Assembly (NCBI GenBank): GCA_024641945.1
Contig: JAHECD010000046.1
Span: 1-35,122, forward strand
Length of the DNA stretch: 35,122 bases
Reading direction: 5' to 3'
From: Rubrivivax sp.
Lineage (GTDB): Bacteria > Pseudomonadota > Gammaproteobacteria > Burkholderiales > Burkholderiaceae_C
In this document: piece by piece, positions 7,621 through 15,521 of the stretch
Layout of the letters: the number at the start of each line of letters is the position of its first letter
Position numbering within the stretch: the first letter of the stretch is position 1
The notes under the pieces: model-generated
Database searches by the model: none
Seen by the model: only the letters and a program-made list of their open reading frames with translations
Told to the model about the DNA's origin: nothing
Translations under genes and position numbers: made by a program

Positions 7621-9039
7621 TCAGAAGTTCAAGGTCCGTTTGTCGACCGCCAGCGCGGCCTCCTTCGTGGACTCGCTCAGCGACGGGTGTGCGTGGCAGA
7701 TCCTCGCAATGTCCTCGCTGCTGGCCCTGAACGACATGGCCACCACGGCCTCGGCGATCAGCTCGCTTGCCATCGGCCCGACGATATGCACACCCAGGAT
7801 CTCGTCGGTCGCGGCGTCCGCAACCATCTTGACCATGCCCGTCGTGTCGCCGAGCGCCCGTGCACGGCCATTGGCCATGAATGGGAACGTTCCTGCACGG
7901 TAGGCCCGACCCTCGGCCTTGAGCTGTTGCTCGGTCTTGCCGACCCAGGCGATCTCGGGACTGGTGTAGATGACCCAGGGAATGGTGTTGAAGTCGACGT
8001 GGCCGTGCTGTCCCGCAATCCGTTCGGCGACGGCCACGCCCTCTTCCTCTGCCTTGTGGGCGAGCATCGGGCCGCGCACCACGTCGCCAACGGCCCACAC
8101 GCCAGGCAGGTTGGTCCTGCACTGGTCGTCGACGACGATGGCCCCGCGGTCATCGAGCTTCAATCCCACCGAGGCGGCATTCAGCCCGGTGGTGTTCGGG
8201 ACACGGCCGATCGAGACGATGAGTCGATCGACATCCAGCTTTTGATCGGCCCCCTTGGCATCGGTATAAGCCACGGAGACGCCCTTCTTGCCCGTCGTGA
8301 CCTTGCCAACCTTCACACCGAGCTCGATCTTGAGGCCCTGCTTTGTAAAGGCCTTGTGCGACTCCTTGGCAATCTGATCATCGACCGCGCCGAGGAACGT
8401 GGGCAATGCCTCCAGAACGGTGACCTCTGCGCCGAGGCGACGCCAGACCGATCCCATCTCGAGACCGATGACACCCGAGCCGACCAGTCCCAGCTTCTTG
8501 GGAACCTCTCCAACGCGCAGGGCGCCGTCGTTGCTCAACACGAGATCCTCGTCGAACGGCGTCCCGGGCAACGCGCGGGCGTTGGAGCCCGTGGCGATCA
8601 CCACATGCTTGCCGGTCAGGACCTCTTCGCCAACGGTGATCTGGTAGCCACCGTCGATGCCCTTCGAAAACGCACCGCGACCGTGGAAGAAGGTGACCTT
8701 GTTTTTCTTGAACAGATACAGGATGCCATCGTTGTTCTGCTTCACGACCGTGTCCTTGCGACCGATCATCCTCGCCACATCGATGCTCAGGTCCTTGAGA
8801 CCGATGCCGTGGTCCGCAAAGTGGTGCCTCGCATGCTCGAAGTGCTCACTGCTCTGCAGCAGCGCCTTGCTCGGGATGCAACCGACATTGGTGCAGGTTC
8901 CACCGGGTGCCGGGCCGCCTTGGCTGTTCTTCCATTCGTCGATGCAGGCGGTATTGAAACCGAGTTGGGCCGCGCGAATGGCGGCGATGTAGCCGCCCGG
9001 GCCGGCGCCGATGACGATGACGTCGAATGACTTGGACAT
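7621..9039 (-). CDS. lpd: Dihydrolipoyl dehydrogenase (E3)
   Basis: E3 reoxidises the dihydrolipoyl group of 2-oxo acid dehydrogenase complexes, passing electrons through a Cys pair and FAD to NAD+. The 472-residue product shows the FAD-binding GAGPGGY at 11-17, the redox pair C49-TNVG-C54, a second dinucleotide fold GLVGSGVIGLEMGSVW for NAD, and the C-terminal catalytic HAHPSLSE with H451 and E456. All essential residues are intact. It is the third enzyme gene of the sucA-sucB operon, separated from sucB by a PspC-domain gene, so it most likely serves 2-oxoglutarate dehydrogenase. Confidence 0.97.
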   Translation of the reverse strand: MSKSFDVIVIGAGPGGYIAAIRAAQLGFNTACIDEWKNSQGGPAPGGTCTNVGCIPSKALLQSSEHFEHARHHFADHGIGLKDLSIDVARMIGRKDTVVKQNNDGILYLFKKNKVTFFHGRGAFSKGIDGGYQITVGEEVLTGKHVVIATGSNARALPGTPFDEDLVLSNDGALRVGEVPKKLGLVGSGVIGLEMGSVWRRLGAEVTVLEALPTFLGAVDDQIAKESHKAFTKQGLKIELGVKVGKVTTGKKGVSVAYTDAKGADQKLDVDRLIVSIGRVPNTTGLNAASVGLKLDDRGAIVVDDQCRTNLPGVWAVGDVVRGPMLAHKAEEEGVAVAERIAGQHGHVDFNTIPWVIYTSPEIAWVGKTEQQLKAEGRAYRAGTFPFMANGRARALGDTTGMVKMVADAATDEILGVHIVGPMASELIAEAVVAMSFRASSEDIARICHAHPSLSESTKEAALAVDKRTLNF

Positions 9040-9060
9040 GGTAGGTGGGTCTTTGCGGGT

Positions 9061-9381
9061 TCAGTCTTCGTCCGGGACGAAGATCCAGAGCAGGATGTAA
9101 AGCAGAACGCCAGTGCCCCCGAAGAGGGCGAGCACGGCAAGGATGAGTCGCCAGATCCAGGACTCGACGCCGGTGATGACGGCGACGCCGCCGCAGACCC
9201 CCGCGATCCATCGGTCGGCGCGGCTGCGACGCAATCGGTTCACGGCGGCGACGGCAGGGATCTCGGAGGTCGGCCGATCGGGCTCCAACAAACGTGCCTT
9301 GGCACGCTGGAATTCCGCGTCGGTCAACGCACCGCGGGCATGCATGTCGCCCAGTCGCAGCAGGTCGTCGGCCAATGCCAT
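9061..9381 (-). CDS. PspC-domain inner membrane protein
   Basis: The product is 106 residues. An N-terminal SHOCT-like stretch (LGDMHARGALTDAEFQRAKA, about 10-29) is followed by a PspC domain: DRWIAGVCGGVA, then hydrophobic segments about 65-100 ending in VPDED. PspC proteins are small inner membrane proteins linked to envelope stress in enterobacteria; here no pspA, pspB or pspF gene is present. A strong Shine-Dalgarno GGAGG lies 5 bases before ATG 9381. It sits tightly between sucB (18 bases) and lpd (21 bases), so it is almost certainly co-transcribed with the 2-oxoglutarate dehydrogenase genes. Its role there is unknown. Confidence 0.87.
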   Translation of the reverse strand: MALADDLLRLGDMHARGALTDAEFQRAKARLLEPDRPTSEIPAVAAVNRLRRSRADRWIAGVCGGVAVITGVESWIWRLILAVLALFGGTGVLLYILLWIFVPDED

Positions 9382-9399
9382 CGCAGCCTCCGTGGGTGG

Positions 9400-10656
9400 T
9401 CAGATATCGAACAGCAGACGCGCCGGGTCTTCCAGCGCCTCCTTCATCGTGACCAGGCCGAGCACGGCCTCGCGCCCATCGATGATCCGGTGGTCGTACG
9501 ACATCGCCAGATAGTTCATCGGGCGCACGACGACCTGGCCGTTCTCGACCACCGCGCGGTCCTTGGTGGCATGCACGCCCAGAATCGCACTCTGTGGTGG
9601 GTTGATGATGGGCGTCGACAGCATCGAACCAAAGACACCCCCGTTGCTGATCGAGAACGTGCCGCCGGACAACTCGTCCATCGAAAGTTTGCCGTCGCGT
9701 GCCTTGACACCGTACTCGGCAATCTTTTTCTCGATGTCGGCAAAGCTCATCTGGTCTGCATTCCGCAGGATCGGCACCACCAGGCCGCGTGGCGACCCCA
9801 CAGCGATGCCGATGTCGAAGAAGCCGTGGTAGACGATGTCGTTGCCATCCACACTGGCGTTGAGCACGGGGTACTTCTTGAGAGCGGCAACCGCGGCCTT
9901 CACGAAGAAGCTCATGAAACCGATCTTGACACCGTGCTCCTTCTCGAATTTTTCCTGGAAACGCTTGCGCATCTCCATCACCGGGGCCATGTTGACCTCG
10001 TTGAAAGTCGTGAGAATGGCATTGGTGGACTGCGACTGCAGCAGCCGCTCCGCCACACGCGCACGCAGGCGCGACATGGGCACACGCTGCTCGGGGCGGT
10101 CGCCCAGGTTCATCTGCGTCGGCGCCGCCACGGCCGGCAACGGCTTGGCCATCGCGGGCAACGCGGCCGCGGCGACGGGCACCTTGGGCGCAGCGGCCGC
10201 GGTGGCGACGGCACCGAGCACGTCACCCTTGGTGACGCGCCCGTCCTTGCCCGTGCCGGCCACAGACCCGGCTGGCAGACGGTTGTCGGCCATCAGCTTG
10301 GCTGCGGCCGGCATCGCGACGCCGGCCATGGTCGACGCTACGGCCGGTGCCGCAGGCGCAGCCACCGCGGCAGGCACCGCCACCGCGGCAGCCGGAGCGG
10401 CGGCGCTGGCCTTGCCTTCGGTATCGATGCGCGCAATCACCTGGTCCGAAGCAACGGTGGCCCCGTCGGCCTGCACCAGCTCGGCCAGCACGCCGGCGGC
10501 GGGCGCCGGCACCTCGAGAACCACCTTGTCGGTTTCGATCTCGATCAGGATTTCGTCGATCGCCACGGCTTCGCCGGGCTTCTTCTTCCATTGCAGCAAC
10601 GTGGCTTCCGCCACCGATTCTGAAAGCTGCGGAACCTTGACTTCTACGATTGACAT
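9400..10656 (-). CDS. sucB: 2-oxoglutarate dehydrogenase E2, dihydrolipoyl succinyltransferase
   Basis: E2 forms the core of the 2-oxoglutarate dehydrogenase complex and transfers the succinyl group from lipoyl to CoA. The 418-residue product has a lipoyl domain (residues 1-80, lipoyl-lysine K44 in [11 protein letters not shown]), an Ala/Pro-rich linker (about 82-112), an E3/E1-binding domain (about 113-150, [20 protein letters not shown]), a second Ala-rich linker, and the catalytic domain from about 190 with H389 and D393 in the HRIIDG motif. Only one lipoyl domain is present, as usual for SucB. It starts 96 bases after sucA ends. Confidence 0.97.
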   Translation of the reverse strand: MSIVEVKVPQLSESVAEATLLQWKKKPGEAVAIDEILIEIETDKVVLEVPAPAAGVLAELVQADGATVASDQVIARIDTEGKASAAAPAAAVAVPAAVAAPAAPAVASTMAGVAMPAAAKLMADNRLPAGSVAGTGKDGRVTKGDVLGAVATAAAAPKVPVAAAALPAMAKPLPAVAAPTQMNLGDRPEQRVPMSRLRARVAERLLQSQSTNAILTTFNEVNMAPVMEMRKRFQEKFEKEHGVKIGFMSFFVKAAVAALKKYPVLNASVDGNDIVYHGFFDIGIAVGSPRGLVVPILRNADQMSFADIEKKIAEYGVKARDGKLSMDELSGGTFSISNGGVFGSMLSTPIINPPQSAILGVHATKDRAVVENGQVVVRPMNYLAMSYDHRIIDGREAVLGLVTMKEALEDPARLLFDI

Positions 10657-10752
10657 TTGAATTCTCGTTGCGTGTTCAGTTCATGCCGTCAGTGCGCTGG
10701 ACGCGGTGTCCGGGCGCGCTGGCGAGTCTTGTCGGCGCAAGCCGCGCCCGGC

Positions 10753-13611
10753 CTACTTGACCAGAACAAAGCCCTTGAGCTTGCCGAAGGCCTGGTCGAG
10801 CAGCGCCTTCTGCTGCTCCTGGTGGAGGTGCGAGTAGCCCACCGCCGGCGACGCGGAGGCCGGCCGACCGGCATAACCCAGCTTCTGGCCGTCGAGCATG
10901 TTCTCGTGAACATAGTGCTGCACGAAAAACCAGGACCCCTGGTTCTGCGGCTCGTCCTGGCACCACATGACCTCGGTGGCGTTGGGAAAGCGTTTCATCT
11001 CCGCCGAAAACGCCTTGTGGGGGAACGGGTACAACTGCTCCACGCGAACGATGGCCACGTCCCACGCCTTCTTCTCGTCGCGACGCTTGATCAGGTCGTA
11101 GGCGACCTTGCCCGAGCAGGCGATCACCCGGCGCACCTTCTCGGGTTCGACCTCATCACGGGACGGCCCGATGACCGTCCGGAAATCGCCCTTGACGAAC
11201 TCGGTGAGCGGTGACGTTGCGTCCTTGTTCCGCAGCAGTGACTTGGGCGTGAAGATGATCAACGGCTTGCGGAACTGGCGCACCATCTGGCGACGAAGCA
11301 GATGGAATATCTGGCTCGCCGACGTGGGTTGAACCACCTGCATGTTGTTGTCGGCAGCCAGTTGCATGAAGCGCTCGAGCCGCGCGGAGCTGTGCTCCGG
11401 GCCCTGGCCCTCGTAGCCATGAGGCAACATCAGGGTCAGGCCGTTGACACGGCCCCACTTCACTTCGCCCGAAGCGATGAACTGGTCGATCACGACCTGT
11501 GCACCGTTGGCGAAGTCACCGAACTGCGCTTCCCAGATCGTCAGCGTATTCGGCTCGGCGCTCGAATATCCATATTCGAAGCCGAGCACCGCCTCTTCCG
11601 ACAGCAACGAGTCGATGACCGTGAACGGAGCCTGCCCGTCGGCCACGTGCTGCAGCGGCACGTAGGTCCCCTCGTCCCACTTCTCGCGGTTCTGGTCGTG
11701 CAGCACGGCATGGCGGTGCACGAACGTACCGCGCCCGCAGTCCTCACCCGACAACCGTACGGCGTATCCGCTGGCGACGAGTGACGCGTAGGCCAGTGTC
11801 TCGCCCATGCCCCAGTCGACATTGATTTCGCCCCGGCCCATCGCAGCCCGGTCGGCCAGGACCTTTTCGACCAGTGGATGTACCTTGAACGTGGCCGGCA
11901 CGGTGGTCAGGCGTTCGGCAAGTCGCTTGACTTCGGCCAGAGGCAGCGCCGTGTCGGCCGCGTCCGTCCACTTCTTGCCAAGGAACGGGGCCCAGTCGAC
12001 GGCGTACTTGCTCTTGAAGTTGGTCAGCACCGGGTCGACCGTGTGCTTGCCGGCGTCCATGGCGGCGCGGAAATCCCTGGCCATCTGGTCCGGGCCGTCG
12101 TCGGTGAGGACGCCCTGCGCCACGAGCTTGTCGCCGTACAGGCGGCGCGTACCCGGATGCTGCGCGATCTTCTTGTACATCAAGGGCTGCGTCAGGCTCG
12201 GCGTGTCCTGTTCGTTGTGTCCGAGCTTCCGGAAGCAGATGATGTCGACGACCACGTCCTTGCGAAACTGCTGGCGGTAGTCCATCGCCAGTTTGGTACA
12301 CAACACGACGGCCTCAGGGTCGTCGCCATTCACGTGCAGAACCGGCGCCTCGACCATCTTTACGACGTCGGTGCAATACAGCGTGGATCGTGAGTCACGC
12401 GGGTCGCTGGTCGTGAACCCGATCTGGTTGTTGATGACCAGGTGCACCGTCCCGCCCGTGAAGTAGCCACGGGTTTGTGCCAAGGCCAGCGTTTCCATCA
12501 CCACGCCTTGGCCGGCGAAGGCTGCGTCGCCATGCACCAGCACCGCGAGCACCTGGGCGCCGGTCTTGTCGCCGCGGCGATCCATGCGCGCCTTGACCGA
12601 GCCCTCGACCACCGGGTTGACGATTTCGAGATGCGACGGGTTGAAAGCCAGGCTCAGGTGGACAGGGCCGCCCGGCGTGGTGACATCGCTAGAAAATCCC
12701 TGGTGGTACTTGACGTCACCTGCCGGAAGGGCCTCAGGTGCCGTGTGGTCGAACTCCGCGAACAGATCCTTGGGCATCTTGCCCAGTGTGTTGACGAGCA
12801 CATTGAGACGGCCACGGTGGGCCATGCCGATGACGATCTCCTGCACACCACTCTCGCCACCACGCCGAACAACCTCGTCCATCGATGCAATGAAGCTTTC
12901 GCTGCCCTCCAGCGAGAAGCGCTTCTGTCCGACGTATTTGGTATGCAGGAAGCGCTCAAGCCCCTCGGCAGCCGTCAGGCGTTCGAGGATGTGCTTCTTC
13001 TCCTCGGCCAAGTAGGTGGGTTTGCTGCGGATCGACTCCAGCCGCTCCTGCCACCAGCGCTTCTCCGCCGGATCGGTGCAGTGCATGAACTCGGCGCCGA
13101 TCGTGCCGCAATAGGTCTCACGCAAGGCCTGCACGATTTCGCGCAGGGTCATGTGCTCGGCTTTGGTGAAATAGGTGTTCGACGCCGAGAACGTGATGTC
13201 CATGTCGGACTCGCTCAGGTCGTAGAACGCCGGCTCGAGTTCGGGAAGCTTGGGTCGTTCGGTCCGTTTCAGCGGGTCGAGATCAGCCCAGCGTGAGCCT
13301 AGAAAGCGATAGGCCGCGATCAGTGACTGGACATGAACCTGCTTGCGTGCAACGGCGAGATCGGCCTCGCTGGCCTTCAGCGCGAAGGCGTTGGCTTTGG
13401 CACGCTGGGCGAACGATTCGACGACCGGAGCGTGTGCGACATCGCGGTGGTCGGAGCCATCCACGGCGGGTACGTGCTGAAGGTTGTCGAAGTACGTGCG
13501 CCAAGTGTCAGGCACGCTCCCGGGGTTGTCGAGATACGCTTCGTACAACTCTTCGACGTAGGGCGCATTGCCCCCGAACAGGTACGAGTTGGACCTGTAC
13601 TGCTGCATCAT
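10753..13611 (-). CDS. sucA: 2-oxoglutarate dehydrogenase E1 component
   Basis: E1 is the thiamine-diphosphate-dependent decarboxylase of the 2-oxoglutarate dehydrogenase complex in the TCA cycle. From ATG 13611 the product is 952 residues, within the normal 930-960. The N-terminus SNSYLFGGNAPYVEELYEAY is typical for E1o. The ThDP region is seen as GDAAFAGQGVVMETLALAQ followed by INNQIGFTTSDPRDSRST, and VIGMAHRGRLNVLVN lies upstream of it. A longer open frame to 13659 is rejected: ATG 13611 has a Shine-Dalgarno AAGGTGA (13619-13625) at a good distance, and the extra codons fall in a structured leader. It heads the operon sucA-sucB-pspC-lpd-zapE. Confidence 0.97.
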   Translation of the reverse strand: MMQQYRSNSYLFGGNAPYVEELYEAYLDNPGSVPDTWRTYFDNLQHVPAVDGSDHRDVAHAPVVESFAQRAKANAFALKASEADLAVARKQVHVQSLIAAYRFLGSRWADLDPLKRTERPKLPELEPAFYDLSESDMDITFSASNTYFTKAEHMTLREIVQALRETYCGTIGAEFMHCTDPAEKRWWQERLESIRSKPTYLAEEKKHILERLTAAEGLERFLHTKYVGQKRFSLEGSESFIASMDEVVRRGGESGVQEIVIGMAHRGRLNVLVNTLGKMPKDLFAEFDHTAPEALPAGDVKYHQGFSSDVTTPGGPVHLSLAFNPSHLEIVNPVVEGSVKARMDRRGDKTGAQVLAVLVHGDAAFAGQGVVMETLALAQTRGYFTGGTVHLVINNQIGFTTSDPRDSRSTLYCTDVVKMVEAPVLHVNGDDPEAVVLCTKLAMDYRQQFRKDVVVDIICFRKLGHNEQDTPSLTQPLMYKKIAQHPGTRRLYGDKLVAQGVLTDDGPDQMARDFRAAMDAGKHTVDPVLTNFKSKYAVDWAPFLGKKWTDAADTALPLAEVKRLAERLTTVPATFKVHPLVEKVLADRAAMGRGEINVDWGMGETLAYASLVASGYAVRLSGEDCGRGTFVHRHAVLHDQNREKWDEGTYVPLQHVADGQAPFTVIDSLLSEEAVLGFEYGYSSAEPNTLTIWEAQFGDFANGAQVVIDQFIASGEVKWGRVNGLTLMLPHGYEGQGPEHSSARLERFMQLAADNNMQVVQPTSASQIFHLLRRQMVRQFRKPLIIFTPKSLLRNKDATSPLTEFVKGDFRTVIGPSRDEVEPEKVRRVIACSGKVAYDLIKRRDEKKAWDVAIVRVEQLYPFPHKAFSAEMKRFPNATEVMWCQDEPQNQGSWFFVQHYVHENMLDGQKLGYAGRPASASPAVGYSHLHQEQQKALLDQAFGKLKGFVLVK

Positions 13612-13614
13612 CTT

Positions 13615-13704
13615 TCGCTCACCTTTGACCCTGGTTTCCAGGGCTCCGATGGGTTGCACAACCTTCCGCGACCCGGCTGCACCGGTTGGCGGATTGCGAC
13701 CCGC
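13615..13704 (-). promoter_or_regulatory. Structured sucA leader, candidate sucA RNA motif
   Basis: The sequence before sucA contains closely packed inverted repeats. CCCTGG-AAA-CCAGGG (13629-13643) ends four bases before the ribosome-binding site, and GGTT-GTGC-AACC lies at 13652-13663. CCGG...CCGG and GCGG...CCGC repeats follow further upstream. Known: a conserved cis-regulatory 'sucA RNA motif' has been described in Burkholderiales 5' leaders of sucA. Inferred: this is a member. The assignment rests on position and visible pairing, not on a covariance-model match, and the limits are approximate. Confidence 0.45.
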
Positions 13705-13729
13705 CTTGCTGTTGTCTCAGCCAGCAAGG
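13704..13729 (-). repeat. 8-bp inverted repeat upstream of sucA leader
   Basis: CCTTGCTG and CAGCAAGG form a perfect 8-bp stem around a 10-base loop, about 95 bases upstream of the sucA start. No T-tract follows on the minus strand, so it is not a classic terminator. It may be part of the leader or an operator. Confidence 0.4.
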
Positions 13730-13853
13730 GGACGGGGAAGGACCTTGTCAGAACGTCGAGACTCTAGCACTCGAGTCTGACGCGAAACCGTCAAACTGCG
13801 CTTGGATCGACAGTCAGTGGCACCCGATGGGGGCTTTTTCCGTCGGACCGAGG

Positions 13854-14105
13854 TCACCGGACCGCCGACGCAGCAGATGCGGGGGGCTCTGCACTGCGTG
13901 GCAACGTGGTGGAGCCGCCGACTCCGACAGAAACGCCGCCACGGCCGACGCCAACAGAGCCTCCGACCCGACCGTCACTGTCCACGCCCACGCCGATCCC
14001 GCCCATGCCACCAATCGGGATGGAGATCCCCAGCCCCACTGACGAACAGGACGCCGACGCTGCGGCCAACGCAACGGCGGCTGCCGTGACCAAACGCTTG
14101 TTCAC
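13854..14105 (-). CDS. Small Gly/Val-rich exported protein (possible lipoprotein)
   Basis: The product is 83 residues. The start is MNKRLVTAAAVALAAASASC, a signal peptide with Cys20 at the likely cleavage point; the lipobox is poor (Ser at -3), so lipidation is uncertain. The mature part is very rich in Gly, Val and Ser with repeated G-V-G/S-V-G units (residues about 32-66), followed by a Pro/Ala/Ser tail. GTG 14105 is the start, supported by GGGGAG five bases before it. The function is unknown; short exported Gly-rich proteins of this kind occur in Burkholderiales. It lies upstream of sucA on the same strand with a 242-base gap, so it probably has its own promoter. Confidence 0.65.
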   Translation of the reverse strand: MNKRLVTAAAVALAAASASCSSVGLGISIPIGGMGGIGVGVDSDGRVGGSVGVGRGGVSVGVGGSTTLPRSAEPPASAASAVR

Positions 14106-14215
14106 TTGTGCTCCCCGAGGCCACGAAGCGCGCGCACCCGAACCGGAGTCGGCAGGCTGCGCACACGCTTTTCAGGCCTTCTCGATGTCAATAGACCCCG
14201 CAGACTGTAATCCCC

Positions 14216-14518
14216 ATGTCATCGCGCGTCATCCATCTCCAGCCCATGGCGCCGCAGAAGCCCGTCGCCGGCCAACCGTGCAATGGATGCGGCGTGTGCT
14301 GCGCCACGGAGCCTTGCCCGGCCGGCATGGTCGTCAGCCTGCGACGATCCGGGCCTTGCCGCGCACTTGGGTGGGACGCATCGAAATCCCGCTACCGCTG
14401 TGGACTGCTCGACGGTGCCACTCGCGCAGGCCAGTGGCCGGCGAGGCTGATGTCGAGATGGATCGCGGCGGGCATGGGCTGTGATTCATTGCTCGAAGTG
14501 ACGCCTGCGCCACATTGA
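14216..14518 (+). CDS. Cys-rich YkgJ-like small protein
   Basis: The product is 100 residues. It contains a dense cysteine cluster CNGCGVCCATEPCP (residues about 22-35), then PCRAL and YRCGLLD, and a last Cys in MGCDSLL. The CxxCxxCC arrangement resembles the YkgJ/UPF0153 family of putative zinc or iron-sulfur binding proteins, whose function is not established. The start could be ATG 14216 or ATG 14246; no strong ribosome-binding site decides. It converges on the nitronate monooxygenase-like gene 34 bases downstream. Confidence 0.65.
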   Translation: MSSRVIHLQPMAPQKPVAGQPCNGCGVCCATEPCPAGMVVSLRRSGPCRALGWDASKSRYRCGLLDGATRAGQWPARLMSRWIAAGMGCDSLLEVTPAPH

Positions 14519-14552
14519 TCGCGCCAATCGGCCGTTTCGTCCGAAAGGCAGT

Positions 14553-15521
14553 TCAGGCGACCGCTCGACCCAGCGCGAGACGTTCGCGGGCGGCGTCGTA
14601 TTCGCGCCGCAGGCGCGACACGAGTTCGGCCGTCGGAACGACACCATCGATTGCGCCGATGCCTTGTCCGCAGCCCCAGATGTCCTTCCAGGCCTTCTTG
14701 GCCCCGTCGCCACCGAAGCTCATCTTGCTCGGATCGCTCACGGGGAGATTGTCAGGATCGAGCCCGGACGCACGAACCGACGGCTTGAGGTAGTTGCCAT
14801 GCACGCCCGTGAACAGATTCGAATATACGATGTCGTCGCTGCTGCTATCCACGATGCACTGCTTGTAGGCATCTGAAGCACGTGCTTCCTCGGTCGCGAT
14901 GAATGCCGAGCCGATGTAGCCAAAATCTGCGCCCATCGCCTGCGCGGCCAGTACCGCGCCTCCCGTGGAGATGGCGCCACTGAGCGCTACCGGCCCGTCG
15001 AACCACTGGCGGATCTCCTGCACCAGCGCGAAAGGGCTCTTGATGCCCGCATGACCACCGGCGCCTGCCGCCACCGCGACAAGGCCGTCGGCGCCCTTTT
15101 CTATGGCCTTTCGCGCAAAGGTGTCGTTGATGATGTCGTGCAGAACAACACCGCCCCATGCGTGCACTGCATCGTTGATGTCGATGCGCGCGCCCAGAGA
15201 CGTGATGACGATGGGCACCTTGTAGCGTGCACAGACCTCCATGTCGTGCTCGAGCCGATCGTTCGTCTTGTGCACGATCTGGTTGATCGCAAACGGTGCG
15301 CTCGGTGTGCCAGGATGCGCCTTGTCAAAGGCCGCGAGCGTCTCGGTGATCTCGGCCAGCCACTCGTCGAGTTGCGACGCCGGGCGTGCGTTCAGTGCGG
15401 GCATCGACCCCACGATGCCGGCCTGGCATTGCGCAATCACGAGTTTCGGATTGCTGATGATGAACAACGGCGAGCCGATCACCGGAAACGGAACACGCGC
15501 AAGTGCGCCAGGCAGCGACAT
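14553..15521 (-). CDS. Nitronate monooxygenase-like FMN protein
   Basis: The 322-residue product is a TIM-barrel flavoprotein of the nitronate monooxygenase / 2-nitropropane dioxygenase family. Visible family features are the early PVIGSPLFIISNPKLVIAQC, GADGLVAVAAGAGGHAG for FMN phosphate binding, and VALSGAISTGGAVLAAQAMG. True substrates of most members are unknown; some act on nitronates, others may be enoyl reductases. The frame is open upstream to 15851 but that part overlaps the acyl-CoA dehydrogenase gene. ATG 15521 overlaps that gene's stop as TGATG, so translation is probably coupled and the two proteins probably act in one pathway. Confidence 0.88.
   Translation of the reverse strand: MSLPGALARVPFPVIGSPLFIISNPKLVIAQCQAGIVGSMPALNARPASQLDEWLAEITETLAAFDKAHPGTPSAPFAINQIVHKTNDRLEHDMEVCARYKVPIVITSLGARIDINDAVHAWGGVVLHDIINDTFARKAIEKGADGLVAVAAGAGGHAGIKSPFALVQEIRQWFDGPVALSGAISTGGAVLAAQAMGADFGYIGSAFIATEEARASDAYKQCIVDSSSDDIVYSNLFTGVHGNYLKPSVRASGLDPDNLPVSDPSKMSFGGDGAKKAWKDIWGCGQGIGAIDGVVPTAELVSRLRREYDAARERLALGRAVA

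Noticed and set aside
7687..9030. 447-codon open frame antisense to lpd
   Set aside because: No recognisable domain; lpd has all catalytic residues. Long antisense frames occur over most genes in this window.
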